A stretch of DNA of 64,000 nucleotides from assembly GCF_019431045.1 (NCBI RefSeq), contig NZ_JAHXPT010000004.1:124001-188000 (forward strand). The letters run 5' to 3'. Made by a program: the position numbers and the translations under genes. The notes below the pieces were generated by a model that had not been told where the DNA came from, did not search any database, and saw nothing but the letters and a program-made list of their open reading frames with translations. Of the stretch, positions 27,754-36,681 are shown one piece after another. This DNA comes from Clostridium weizhouense. Its GTDB lineage: Bacteria; Bacillota; Clostridia; Clostridiales; Clostridiaceae. Position 1 is the stretch's first letter, and each line of letters starts with the position of its first letter.

Positions 27754-28785
27754 CTAAATTTTATTAGATTGCCATTTAAAATACTCTTCTTTAGTTATTA
27801 TATTTTCATTAACTAATCTTTTTAAATCCATATCTATAGTTTGCATACCATATTTAGCTCCCATTTGAATAAAACTATTTATTTGTTCATAATTTCCTTC
27901 TCTAATTAAATTTTTTATACTAGTAGTACATGTCATTATTTCTACTGCTGCTGTTCTACCCTCTCCACTAGCATTAGGTAACAATACTTGTGATATTACT
28001 CCTCTTAATAAAGATGATAATTGCACCTTGATTTCATTTTGATGTGCATTATCAAATGAATTGATTATTCTATATATACTATTTGCAGCCCCCATTGTAT
28101 GAAGTGTTGAAAAAACTAAATGACCTGTTTGAGCTGCTCTTAAAGCTACTTCAACAGTTTCTGTATCTCTCATCTCGCCAATTAATATAACATCAGGATC
28201 TTGTCTCAAAGCCGCTCTTAATCCTAAAGCATAACTTTTAGTATCTTGCCCAACTTCCCTTTGATTTATCATTGATTTATTATTCTTATATATATGTTCA
28301 ATTGGTTCTTCTAAAGTAATTATATGTTTTTCTTTTGTATTATTTATTTCATTTATCATTGAGGCTAAAGTTGTACTTTTACCAGATCCAGTTGGACCTG
28401 TTACTAAAACCAAACCATCATTTAATTTAGTAAAATCTTTTAATGCTTGTGCTGATGTTATATCACTAATTTTAGGTATTTTTTGTTTTACTACTCTCAT
28501 GCATATAGCATAATTACCTTTACACTTAAAAGCATTAACTCTAAAATTTCCTATTCCATCTAAGTTGTATTTAAAATCAATATCACCATTTATTAAAAAA
28601 TCATTATATCTATCTGGTATTAACTCTTTGATATATTCATTAACCATTTCATGAGAAATTATATTATTATTAGCATTTTTTAAATTTCCATCTACTCTAA
28701 CGATTGGAGGTAAACCTGAAGATATATGAATATCTGATGCATTTTTTATATCTATATTATTTAATAAACTATCTATTTTTAACAT
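27754..28785 (-). CDS. pilT: Type IV pilus retraction ATPase PilT
   Basis: PilT is a hexameric ATPase that retracts type IV pili and drives twitching or gliding. Walker A GPTGSGKST is at residues 130-138, the Asp box TLEEPIEHIY near 158, Walker B DPDVILIGEMRD near 195 and the His box GHLVFSTLHTMGA near 220. The N-terminal PAS-like domain begins ASDIHISSGLPPIVRVDG. 343 residues, normal for PilT and lacking the N-terminal extension of PilB. No other pilus gene is visible next to it; it stands between ftsA and sigK. Confidence 0.93.
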   Translation of the reverse strand: MLKIDSLLNNIDIKNASDIHISSGLPPIVRVDGNLKNANNNIISHEMVNEYIKELIPDRYNDFLINGDIDFKYNLDGIGNFRVNAFKCKGNYAICMRVVKQKIPKISDITSAQALKDFTKLNDGLVLVTGPTGSGKSTTLASMINEINNTKEKHIITLEEPIEHIYKNNKSMINQREVGQDTKSYALGLRAALRQDPDVILIGEMRDTETVEVALRAAQTGHLVFSTLHTMGAANSIYRIINSFDNAHQNEIKVQLSSLLRGVISQVLLPNASGEGRTAAVEIMTCTTSIKNLIREGNYEQINSFIQMGAKYGMQTIDMDLKRLVNENIITKEEYFKWQSNKI

Positions 28786-28943
28786 AATAAATCTCCTACA
28801 AATATATAATTCTTAAATCATCATATTATAATATTATCATATTATGAGAATTTAAAGTATTAAACACATGAAAATAAATAATAAACTCATTATAGAAAAT
28901 CAGCTAATAATTAAACTTATTATTTTTTTATTGTTCCTTAACC

Positions 28944-28986
28944 AAAAAAAAATAAGGCATACTTTTCTAGCGTACACCTTATTTTT
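28944..28986 (-). terminator. Intrinsic terminator downstream of sigK
   Basis: AAAATAAGG..TAC and GTA..CCTTATTTT pair around a short loop; on the minus strand a run of nine U residues follows. It lies beyond the dispersed repeat at 28991-29197, about 210 bp after the sigK stop, and closes that transcript before pilT. Confidence 0.8.
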
Positions 28987-28990
28987 AAAA

Positions 28991-29197
28991 TATATAAGTT
29001 TCAATAAAGTTTGTTCATAAATATAACTATTATACTATTTATAAATAGTATGACTTAACAGTATAATGAGTAACTCATATAAAAATTTGTAATATATACA
29101 GTTCTAATTCTATATTGTTAATCGAAAATCTAATTTTTTATAAACATTCTATCTTTGATATAAATATATATACTTAATTAGAACATATATATTAATT
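28991..29197 (+). repeat. Dispersed AT-rich repeat, copy 3 (91-bp core 28991-29081 plus tail)
   Basis: The core starts TATATAAGTTTCAATAAAG and ends CTCATATA; it is exactly 91 bp, like the copies at 17946-18036 and 51468-51558, but more diverged. The stretch just after the core (29082-29130) matches the tail of the 51468 copy. The tail ends at 29172-29197 with ACTTAATTAGAACATATATA and a few more bases, touching the first base of the sigK stop codon triplet. Together with the terminator this accounts for most of the gap 28786-29196; the rest is AT-rich with no feature seen. Confidence 0.65.
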
Positions 29198-29895
29198 TAG
29201 TATTTATTAAATAACTCCTTTCTTAATTTTTTTAAAGCTTTCTTTTCTATTCTGGATACATATGAACGTGAAATTCCTAAAGTAGCAGCTATTTCTCTTT
29301 GAGTTTTACGATTGCCATCTATTAATCCGTATCTCATTACTAGTATTGTACTTTCTCTCTTAGTTAAAGAATCAGTAATCTTATTGTATAAAGCTTTAAT
29401 TTGTAAATTGTTTTCTACCTTTTCTAATACTGAATCATTCTCACTACTCAATATATCAATAAGGCAAATTTCATTTCCTTCTTTATCAACTCCAATTGGA
29501 TCTTGAAGATATACTTCACTCTTTTGTTTTTTGTTATTTCTAAATAACATTAAAATTTCATTTTCTATGCATCTAGATGCATAAGTAGCAAGCCTAGTAC
29601 CTTTACTAGAATCAAAGGAATCTATAGCTTTAATTAATCCAACTGTTCCTATAGAGATTAATTCATCTACATCCTTATTGGGGAAAGAATACTTCTTGAC
29701 AATATGTGCTACTAACCTTAAGTTTCTTTCAATGAGAATACCCTTAGCTATCTTATCTCCTTCTTTAAGTTTTTTTAGATATTCTTCCTCCTCTTTCTCG
29801 TCAAGAGGAAGTGGAAATGTATTACTATTTGTTATATATCCAGTTAAAAATAGCGAGTTACATATCAAATCTATGAAACCATTTAATACAAACAC
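29197..29895 (-). CDS. sigK: RNA polymerase sporulation sigma factor SigK, uninterrupted
   Basis: Sigma-K directs late mother-cell genes. The short N-terminal stretch with GYITNSNTFPLPLDEKEE is characteristic of SigK; region 2 reads RNLRLVAHIVKKYSFPNKDVDELISIGTVGLIKAIDSFD and region 4 RESTILVMRYGLIDGNRKTQREIAATLGISRSYVSRIEK. All 232 codons are continuous, so there is no skin-type prophage insertion as in Bacillus subtilis or Clostridioides difficile. The extension before GYITNS is compatible with a pro-sequence. Start follows a GGAGGAAAAA site. Confidence 0.94.
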   Translation of the reverse strand: MFVLNGFIDLICNSLFLTGYITNSNTFPLPLDEKEEEEYLKKLKEGDKIAKGILIERNLRLVAHIVKKYSFPNKDVDELISIGTVGLIKAIDSFDSSKGTRLATYASRCIENEILMLFRNNKKQKSEVYLQDPIGVDKEGNEICLIDILSSENDSVLEKVENNLQIKALYNKITDSLTKRESTILVMRYGLIDGNRKTQREIAATLGISRSYVSRIEKKALKKLRKELFNKY

Positions 29896-29992
29896 CTTTT
29901 TCCTCCATAACAGTGCTTGATATTATAATATGTTTGAAAATTAAAAAAGTTGCTTATTCATATTTTTATTTTTATTTTTATTTTTGTAGGTT

Positions 29993-31564
29993 CTATTTAG
30001 AATTTAAGACTTTAACTATATCTTTAAAAATTGGAGCTGCTGTATCCCCTCCTCCTAATCCTTCTTCTGATCCTATATCAGGTATAAAAACAACCATAGT
30101 ATAAGTTTTATTTTGCAAAGTAAAATATCCTGCAAACCACCCATGAGTATTTCCATCATAACTCGTTGCTGATCCTGTTTTACCTCCTATATTCAAATCT
30201 GAAGAATATGCTTTTATTCCTGTTCCTCTTATAACAACTTCTTTCATTGCATCTTTTATTAGTTTAGAAGTTATTTCACTATATATTTTCTTTTCTTCAG
30301 TTTTAAATTCTTTAACTACATTATCATCTTTATCTAAAATATCTTCTATTAAATATGGTTTTTCATATACTCCATTATTTATTACTGTATTAATTGCACC
30401 TAACATTTGTATTGGAGAAACATTCATACATTGACCTATAGAAATATTATTCATTCCTGCTGCTTCTTCAGGCTTTACTCCAGTTGTTTCATTTTTATTT
30501 TCTCCTTGTAAATTTAAAACTCTGCTATATAAACCTTGAGCTTGTGAAAATTCCATTAATTTTTGATACCCAACTAAACTTCCAATTTTAGCAAATATAT
30601 CATTACATGATTTTACAAACGCATCTTTTACTGTTAGTTTACCATGAGTTACTTTACATACTTCTCCGGTACAAGTAAAATTATCATTCATATTTACTAA
30701 TCCCATTTCTAATGCAGATCCTAATGTAATTATTTTATAGATCGATCCAGGTTCATATCCAAATTCTTGTATTCCTAAATTTACATTTGATGCACTTTCA
30801 TCTTTTTGTATTAAAGATTTTATTTTTCCTGTAGAACTTTCCATTATAGTAACACCAACATTTTTTAAATAACTATACTCACCTTTATCTAATACTCGCC
30901 TAATCTTATCTTCCATATCTTTATCAATAGTTAATTTTAAATTTTTATTATTATCATTAATATTTACTTTTTTATCAGCATATACTGCTCTATCATCTAA
31001 ATAAAAATTATTTTTAGGCTGCTCATTACCTTTTAAATATTTATATAGTTCAGCTTGAAGTGAATCTTTAACACAATCCTCATCCAAAATTTTTGATAAA
31101 AAACTACTAACACTCCATGCTTTTTTAGTATCAACCTCATCAGTAGTATATGTATATATACCTTTAATATTTTTTAGTTTATTTATTTTATTATAAGTTT
31201 CTTCTGAAATATTATAATAAAGTTTTCCTTGTGATTTCATTATATCTGTATAATTAAAATCAGGATTTTCAGATTTCATTATAAAATTTAGTGCCATTAA
31301 ATCCTCTAATGTTTCTTCATAATTATTTAAACTAAAAGGCTTTATATCAATAACTAAAACATATTTTTTATTATATTTCATTAAATCCTTGCCATTTGTA
31401 TCTAGAATCATATATTTTGTGTCACTAATTTTTTCTTCTTGATGATTTTGATATGATCCTTGAACCTTCTCTGATGGATGTACTTGTAACATATATAATC
31501 TTATACCTATTACTATCATTATAGTAATAAATAAAGATAAAATTAATAGTAATCTTTTTTTCAT
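29993..31564 (-). CDS. Class B penicillin-binding protein (transpeptidase)
   Basis: This membrane-anchored enzyme cross-links peptidoglycan. One membrane segment spans about residues 5-24. The transpeptidase motifs are complete: S274-I-Y-K277 in EPGSIYKIIT, S319-C-N321 in VKSCND, and K462-T-G464 in GGKTGSAT. An N-terminal dimerisation-like region precedes them; no PASTA domain is present, so it is neither a full PBP2x nor a typical SpoVD. I start at the ATG at 31564 because the GTG 30 bases upstream falls inside the terminator of trhP; the ribosome-binding site is weak. Its position beside sigK is compatible with a sporulation role, but this is inference. Confidence 0.88.
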   Translation of the reverse strand: MKKRLLLILSLFITIMIVIGIRLYMLQVHPSEKVQGSYQNHQEEKISDTKYMILDTNGKDLMKYNKKYVLVIDIKPFSLNNYEETLEDLMALNFIMKSENPDFNYTDIMKSQGKLYYNISEETYNKINKLKNIKGIYTYTTDEVDTKKAWSVSSFLSKILDEDCVKDSLQAELYKYLKGNEQPKNNFYLDDRAVYADKKVNINDNNKNLKLTIDKDMEDKIRRVLDKGEYSYLKNVGVTIMESSTGKIKSLIQKDESASNVNLGIQEFGYEPGSIYKIITLGSALEMGLVNMNDNFTCTGEVCKVTHGKLTVKDAFVKSCNDIFAKIGSLVGYQKLMEFSQAQGLYSRVLNLQGENKNETTGVKPEEAAGMNNISIGQCMNVSPIQMLGAINTVINNGVYEKPYLIEDILDKDDNVVKEFKTEEKKIYSEITSKLIKDAMKEVVIRGTGIKAYSSDLNIGGKTGSATSYDGNTHGWFAGYFTLQNKTYTMVVFIPDIGSEEGLGGGDTAAPIFKDIVKVLNSK

Positions 31565-31578
31565 ATTATATCTATCAA

Positions 31579-31631
31579 TAAAAATACAAAACACCTCTCT
31601 TCAACTAAATTTTAGCCTTAGAGAAGGTGTT
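31579..31631 (-). terminator. Intrinsic terminator of the mltG-trmR-trhP transcript
   Basis: On the minus strand AACACCTTCTCT pairs with AGAGAGGTGTT around a 20-nt loop and is followed by TTGTATTTTT. It lies 23 bp after the trhP stop codon and just ahead of the penicillin-binding protein gene. Confidence 0.75.
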
Positions 31632-31653
31632 TTATTCAACACACAATATTTTA

Positions 31654-32871
31654 TTATCTATTTTTTATTATTAAATCTTTTTCTTTTAATGGGATATCTG
31701 ATTTTATTTTATACATCATTTGAGCTCTAGCTGCTGATTCAATAGGAGTACCATTTTCTTCAGTCATATCCTTTAATACAATCTCAAAATTATCCCCTTC
31801 AGGTCTCAATATTTCTACTGTATCTCCATTTAAAACTTTATTTTTTTGTTCAACAGTTGCTATTTTAGTCTCTTCATCATATGCTCTTACTATTCCTATT
31901 ATATCAGCCGTTCTAACATACGATGAATCATCATATACTTGCTCATTATTTTTACCATAGTAAAAACCTGTATGATATTGTCTATGGCTTACTTTATTTA
32001 AATTCTCCATCCATTTTGGATTAAATTTATAGTTTTCTGGATCTTTTAAATAAGCATCTACTGCTTGCCTATATGATTTTACTACTGCAGCAACATAGTA
32101 AGCACTTTTCATTCGTCCTTCTATTTTAAGTGAATATACTCCTGCATTAATAACATCATCAATATATTCAACCATACATAAATCTTTTGAATTCATTACA
32201 TATGCTCCATTATCATCCTCAACTATTGGAAAATATTCTCCTGGTCTCTTTTCTTCTACCAAATGATATTTATATCTACACGGTTGTGCACAAGCACCTC
32301 TATTAGCATCTCTTCCTGTCATATAGTTTGATAATAAACATCTTCCTGAGTAACTTATACACATTGCTCCATGAATAAATGCTTCAATTTCACATTTTTC
32401 TGGCAAATTCTCTCTCATTTCTTTTATTTCATTTAAACTAAGTTCTCTTGCCATTACTATTCTTTTGACACCTTGATCATACCAGAACTTAGCAGCTCTC
32501 CAATTAACATTATTAGCTTGAGTACTTAAATGTATTTCTAAGTTTGGTACAACCTCCTTAGCTATAGATATTATTCCTGGATCCGATACTATTATAGCAT
32601 CAATTCCTGTATTATATAAATCTATTAAATAATCTTCAACACCATCTAAATCTGAATTATGTGGAAATACATTTAACGTTACATAAACTTTTCTATTTCT
32701 TTCATGTGCATATTCTACACCTTCTTTTAATTGTTCATTTGTAAAATTATCTGCAAAAGCTCTTAAATTTAGTTTACTTCCTCCTAAATATACAGCATCT
32801 GCACCAAAATCAATTGCTATTTTAAGTTTATCTAAATTCCCTGCTGGTGCTAAAATTTCTGGTCTTATCAT
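31654..32871 (-). CDS. trhP: Peptidase U32 family tRNA hydroxylation protein (TrhP/YrrO type)
   Basis: Despite the historical peptidase name, proteins of this type take part in making 5-hydroxyuridine at tRNA position 34. The N-terminal barrel starts PEILAPAGNLDKLKIAIDFGADAVYLGG and shows STQANNVNW and the cysteine-rich IHGAMCISYSGRCLLSNY and RGACAQPCRYKY segments, suited to Fe-S binding. YSLKIEGRMKSAYYVA follows. 405 residues. The neighbouring trmR product methylates the same 5-hydroxyuridine in Bacillus, which supports the assignment. It starts seven bases after trmR. Confidence 0.85.
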   Translation of the reverse strand: MIRPEILAPAGNLDKLKIAIDFGADAVYLGGSKLNLRAFADNFTNEQLKEGVEYAHERNRKVYVTLNVFPHNSDLDGVEDYLIDLYNTGIDAIIVSDPGIISIAKEVVPNLEIHLSTQANNVNWRAAKFWYDQGVKRIVMARELSLNEIKEMRENLPEKCEIEAFIHGAMCISYSGRCLLSNYMTGRDANRGACAQPCRYKYHLVEEKRPGEYFPIVEDDNGAYVMNSKDLCMVEYIDDVINAGVYSLKIEGRMKSAYYVAAVVKSYRQAVDAYLKDPENYKFNPKWMENLNKVSHRQYHTGFYYGKNNEQVYDDSSYVRTADIIGIVRAYDEETKIATVEQKNKVLNGDTVEILRPEGDNFEIVLKDMTEENGTPIESAARAQMMYKIKSDIPLKEKDLIIKNR

Positions 32872-32878
32872 TTTAAAA

Positions 32879-33523
32879 TTACCTCCTCTTTGTAACTGCT
32901 ATACCATCTCCCATCGGTATTACAGTAGTAATTAAATTTTCATCATGAGTTACTAAATCTAAATAAGTTCTCATTCTTTTTACTATAGTTATTTTTCTTC
33001 TTTTCACCAAATCATCACAGGCAACCATACCTCTAAATAAGACATTATCAGCTATAATTATTCCATCTTCTTTAAGTAGTCTTAAACAATGTGGAAGAAA
33101 ATGATTATAATGACCTTTTCCCGCATCCATAAAAATCAAATCAAAAGGTTCTTGTAATTTTTCTAAAATCTCTAAACAATCGCCTTCTTCTATGTTAATT
33201 TTTTCACTTAAATTAAATTTATTTAAATTTAATTTAGCAAGTTCTATCATCTTTTCATCTCTTTCAATTGTTACAATATCTGGATTAGTTCCAGAAGCTT
33301 CATACATTAAAATTGATGAAAATCCTACAGCTGTTCCAAGCTCTAGAATTCTTAATGGCTTTTTCATACTAACCATAAATTCTAAAAATACTCCTGTCTC
33401 TTTTTGAACTATAGGGACGCCATTTTCTCTCGCAAAATCTTCTATATCTTTTAAAATTCCTTTTCTATCTGGAATAAGATTTCTTATATAGTCTTCCATA
33501 TAATCATATGTAATTTTACTCAT
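32879..33523 (-). CDS. trmR: tRNA 5-hydroxyuridine methyltransferase TrmR (YrrM-like O-methyltransferase)
   Basis: This SAM-dependent O-methyltransferase has motif I LELGTAVGFSSILMYEA near residue 58, VTIERDEKMIELAKLN, EGDCLEIL, and the DLIFMDAGKGHYNHFLPHC metal-binding segment followed by IIADNVLFRG. The family includes catechol O-methyltransferase-like enzymes; identification as TrmR rests on the mltG-trmR-trhP gene order, which equals yrrL-yrrM-yrrN/O of Bacillus. TrmR makes 5-methoxyuridine at tRNA wobble positions. 214 residues. Confidence 0.85.
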   Translation of the reverse strand: MSKITYDYMEDYIRNLIPDRKGILKDIEDFARENGVPIVQKETGVFLEFMVSMKKPLRILELGTAVGFSSILMYEASGTNPDIVTIERDEKMIELAKLNLNKFNLSEKINIEEGDCLEILEKLQEPFDLIFMDAGKGHYNHFLPHCLRLLKEDGIIIADNVLFRGMVACDDLVKRRKITIVKRMRTYLDLVTHDENLITTVIPMGDGIAVTKRR

Positions 33524-33542
33524 CTAACTCCTCCATAATAAA

Positions 33543-34571
33543 CTAATATCCTAACTCTTTCTTTTTCTTTAAAAAATCTTCATAATTATTAGAGAAATAA
33601 TGATAACCGTTATCTTGTAGAATATAGAACAAATAATCTGTTTTTTCTGGATTTAATGCTGCTTTAATTGATTCTTTTCCTGGATTGCATATAGCACCAA
33701 CCGGTAAGCCATTATATTTATAAGTATTATAAGGTGACTCAATAGCTAAGTGTTTGTTTAATACCACATCTACATGATATCCTAAAGCATAAATCACTGT
33801 TGCATCTAATTGAAGCTTCATATTATCATTTAATCTATTATAAATAACTGATGAAATCAAAGTTCTATCTTCATCATATCGTGCTTCCTTCTCTATCATA
33901 GACGCAATTGTAATAGTCTTTTCTATATCATCATCTTTAATATCAATACTTAAATCATTTTCAATCTCATCTAAAACTTCTGTAAATCTTCTAAGCATAG
34001 CTTTAACTATAAAATCTGCATTAGTATCACTTTTTAATAAGTATGTATCAGGATATAAAAATCCCTCTAAATTATATCTTTTATGTTCATCTTTTTTTAT
34101 AAAATCTGGTAAAGGATACTTTTTTACTGCATTTAAAAAATCATCTTTTGAACAAAATCCTTCTTCTTCTACCTTTTTAGCTATTTTATCCACATCATAT
34201 CCTTCTGGAATAGTTAATTTTTTAAGATTTTTATTATCATTTTGATTATTTAATATTGAAATTAATTCGTTTAAGTCAACATTAGAGTTAACTTGATATA
34301 TTCCTTCTTGTAAATCTATATTTGGTTTATTTAACATAAGGTTAAGTTTAATAAAATACTTATTAGTCAATTTTCCTTCTCTTTGCAATCTATCTAAAAC
34401 CCCATAAAAGCCTTCTCCATATCTAACTTCTATTATGGTTACATTTTCATTATTCTTTAAAGGTTTATTAATAGCCTTTTTATAAGAAATAAATCCTATT
34501 ATTAAGACTAAAACTAAAGTTGTTAATATTATAAAAAACAATGTTTTTTTTAAGGATTTAAACTTAATCAT
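33543..34571 (-). CDS. mltG: Endolytic peptidoglycan transglycosylase MltG (YceG-like)
   Basis: MltG cuts nascent glycan strands at the membrane and sets their length. A single N-terminal membrane segment (about 9-28) is followed by a LysM-like region and the YceG domain with catalytic Glu227 in the TIASMIEKEARYDEDR motif, then VIYNRLNDNMKLQLDATVIYALG and SPYNTYKYNGLPVGAICNPG. 342 residues. First gene of the mltG-trmR-trhP run, downstream of typA's terminator. Confidence 0.94.
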   Translation of the reverse strand: MIKFKSLKKTLFFIILTTLVLVLIIGFISYKKAINKPLKNNENVTIIEVRYGEGFYGVLDRLQREGKLTNKYFIKLNLMLNKPNIDLQEGIYQVNSNVDLNELISILNNQNDNKNLKKLTIPEGYDVDKIAKKVEEEGFCSKDDFLNAVKKYPLPDFIKKDEHKRYNLEGFLYPDTYLLKSDTNADFIVKAMLRRFTEVLDEIENDLSIDIKDDDIEKTITIASMIEKEARYDEDRTLISSVIYNRLNDNMKLQLDATVIYALGYHVDVVLNKHLAIESPYNTYKYNGLPVGAICNPGKESIKAALNPEKTDYLFYILQDNGYHYFSNNYEDFLKKKKELGY

Positions 34572-34591
34572 AAAGTTCCTCCTAATACAAT

Positions 34592-34622
34592 AAAGTAAAT
34601 AGCCTAAAAGACTATTTACTTT
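34592..34622 (-). terminator. Intrinsic terminator of typA
   Basis: AAAGTAAATAG (34592-34602) and CTATTTACTTT (34612-34622) form a perfect 11-bp stem with a 9-nt loop, 43 bp after typA. The U-run is short. Confidence 0.65.
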
Positions 34623-34664
34623 AATTATAATATCTTTTTATGTTATTTAAAACAAATTTCAAGT

Positions 34665-36491
34665 TTATTTTTTACTTCTGCTAATTAACTTCTTTCTTTC
34701 ACCACTTGCTAATACTGTTTTTCTCATTCTAATATTTTCTGGTGTAACTTCAACTAATTCATCATCATTTATAAACTCTAAACATTGTTCAAGTGTCATT
34801 TCAATTGGTGGAATTAATTTTACAGCTTCATCAGCTCCTGATGATCTTGTATTAGTAAGTTTCTTACCTTTACATACATTTATATCAATATCTTCTGCTC
34901 TAGATGACACTCCAACAATCATACCTTCATATACAGGAACAGCTGCACCTATAAATAATTGTCCTCTTTCTTGAGCATTAAATAATCCGTAAGCTATTGA
35001 TTCTCCATCTCCAAAAGAAACTATAGAACCTCTACTTCTAGTTGGAATTTCACCTTTAAATTTATCATAACTGTGGAATACATGGTTCATTATTCCATTA
35101 CCCTTTGTATCAGTCATAAATTCATTTCTAAATCCTATTAATCCTCTAGCAGGAACTATGAATTCCAATCTTGTATAACCATTTACAGCTGATGTCATAT
35201 TAACCATTTCAGCTTTTCTTGGTCCTAATTTTTCCATAACAGGTCCCATAAATTCTTCTGGAACATCAATTGTTAAATATTCCATTGGCTCTACTTTATG
35301 ACCATTTTCTTCTTTAATAATAACGCTAGCTTTTGAAACTTGGAATTCATATCCTTCTCTTCTCATAGTTTCTATAAGTATTGAAAGATGAAGTTCTCCT
35401 CTTCCTGAAACCTCAAAACAATCAGGCGTAAGTTCATTTACTCTTAAACTAACATTTGTTTCAAGTTCCTTAAGTAATCTATCTCTTAAATGTCTTGATG
35501 TTACAAACTCTCCTTCTTTTCCTGCAAACGGAGAATTATTAACCATAAAGTTCATACTAAGAGTTGGTTCATCTATACTAACAAATGGAAGTGCTTCAGG
35601 ATTTTGTGAATCCGCAATAGTTTCACCTATATTAGCATCAGTAACTCCACTTACTGCAACTATATCACCTAATGAAGCTTCATCTGCTTCTTCTCTTTTT
35701 AATCCGTTATAAGTAAATACACTTGTAATTTTGTAATTTGAAGTTGATCCATCATTTCTAACTAAAGCAACAGTTTGATTTTTCTTTACTTTACCTCTAT
35801 GTATTTTCCCTATCGCAATTTTACCAACATATTCATTAGTATCTAATGTTGTAACTAACATTTGTAATGGTTCATCTATATATCCTTCTGGTGCATCTAC
35901 ATGTTCAATTATTTTTTCAAATAATGGAAGCATATCATTGTTTGTATCTTCTACATTATTTCTTGCAAAACCTTCTCTAGCTGATGCATAAAGTATTGGG
36001 AAATCTAATTGTTCATCATTAGCACCTAATTCTAAGAATAAGTCAAATACTTCATCAATAACATCTACTGGTCTTGCATCTGGTTTATCTATCTTATTTA
36101 TTACAACTATAGGTTTTAATCCTAATTCTAAAGCTTTCTTTAAAACGAATTTAGTTTGTGGCATTGGTCCTTCATATGAATCAACTACTAATAAAACAGA
36201 ATCAACCATCTTTAAAACACGTTCAACTTCTCCACCGAAATCAGCATGTCCTGGTGTATCTACAATATTAATTTTAATTCCGTTATAATGTACAGCAGTA
36301 TTCTTTGAAAGAATTGTAATACCTCTTTCTTTTTCAAGGTCATTTGAATCCATAACTCTTTCTTGAACTTTTTCATTACTTCTAAAAACATGACTTTGTC
36401 TTAACAAAGCATCTACTAAAGTAGTTTTACCATGGTCAACGTGAGCTATAATCGCAATATTTCTTATATCTTCTCTTTTTATTAATTCCAT
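34665..36491 (-). CDS. typA: Ribosome-associated GTPase TypA/BipA
   Basis: TypA is a translational GTPase of the elongation-factor family that acts in ribosome assembly and stress adaptation. G motifs: [15 protein letters not shown] near residue 15, [16 protein letters not shown] near 75 and [10 protein letters not shown] near 130; EF-G-like domains II, III and V follow, with the BipA-specific C-terminal domain ([19 protein letters not shown], then [16 protein letters not shown]). I prefer the second ATG (36491), seven bases after GGAGGA. About 608 residues, normal. Confidence 0.97.
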   Translation of the reverse strand: MELIKREDIRNIAIIAHVDHGKTTLVDALLRQSHVFRSNEKVQERVMDSNDLEKERGITILSKNTAVHYNGIKINIVDTPGHADFGGEVERVLKMVDSVLLVVDSYEGPMPQTKFVLKKALELGLKPIVVINKIDKPDARPVDVIDEVFDLFLELGANDEQLDFPILYASAREGFARNNVEDTNNDMLPLFEKIIEHVDAPEGYIDEPLQMLVTTLDTNEYVGKIAIGKIHRGKVKKNQTVALVRNDGSTSNYKITSVFTYNGLKREEADEASLGDIVAVSGVTDANIGETIADSQNPEALPFVSIDEPTLSMNFMVNNSPFAGKEGEFVTSRHLRDRLLKELETNVSLRVNELTPDCFEVSGRGELHLSILIETMRREGYEFQVSKASVIIKEENGHKVEPMEYLTIDVPEEFMGPVMEKLGPRKAEMVNMTSAVNGYTRLEFIVPARGLIGFRNEFMTDTKGNGIMNHVFHSYDKFKGEIPTRSRGSIVSFGDGESIAYGLFNAQERGQLFIGAAVPVYEGMIVGVSSRAEDIDINVCKGKKLTNTRSSGADEAVKLIPPIEMTLEQCLEFINDDELVEVTPENIRMRKTVLASGERKKLISRSKK

Positions 36492-36569
36492 TTCCATTCC
36501 TCCAAAGTAAATATTTAATGTATGGAAAGTCTAACTTTTACTCTATGTAAACCTATAACTTTTTTTCTC

Positions 36570-36602
36570 CAAAATAAAATTGGATACAAAAGTATCCAAT
36601 TT
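36570..36602 (-). terminator. Intrinsic terminator of rnjA
   Basis: AAATTGGATAC and GTATCCAATTT (36577-36602) form a perfect 11-bp stem with an AAAA/UUUU loop; TTATTTT follows on the minus strand. It separates rnjA from typA. Confidence 0.8.
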
Positions 36603-36681
36603 ATAAATCACTATTTTCTATTTTAACCTTTTATTTTACAAAAGTCAACTTTATTATACAATATCCTATTTGCCAATATTT

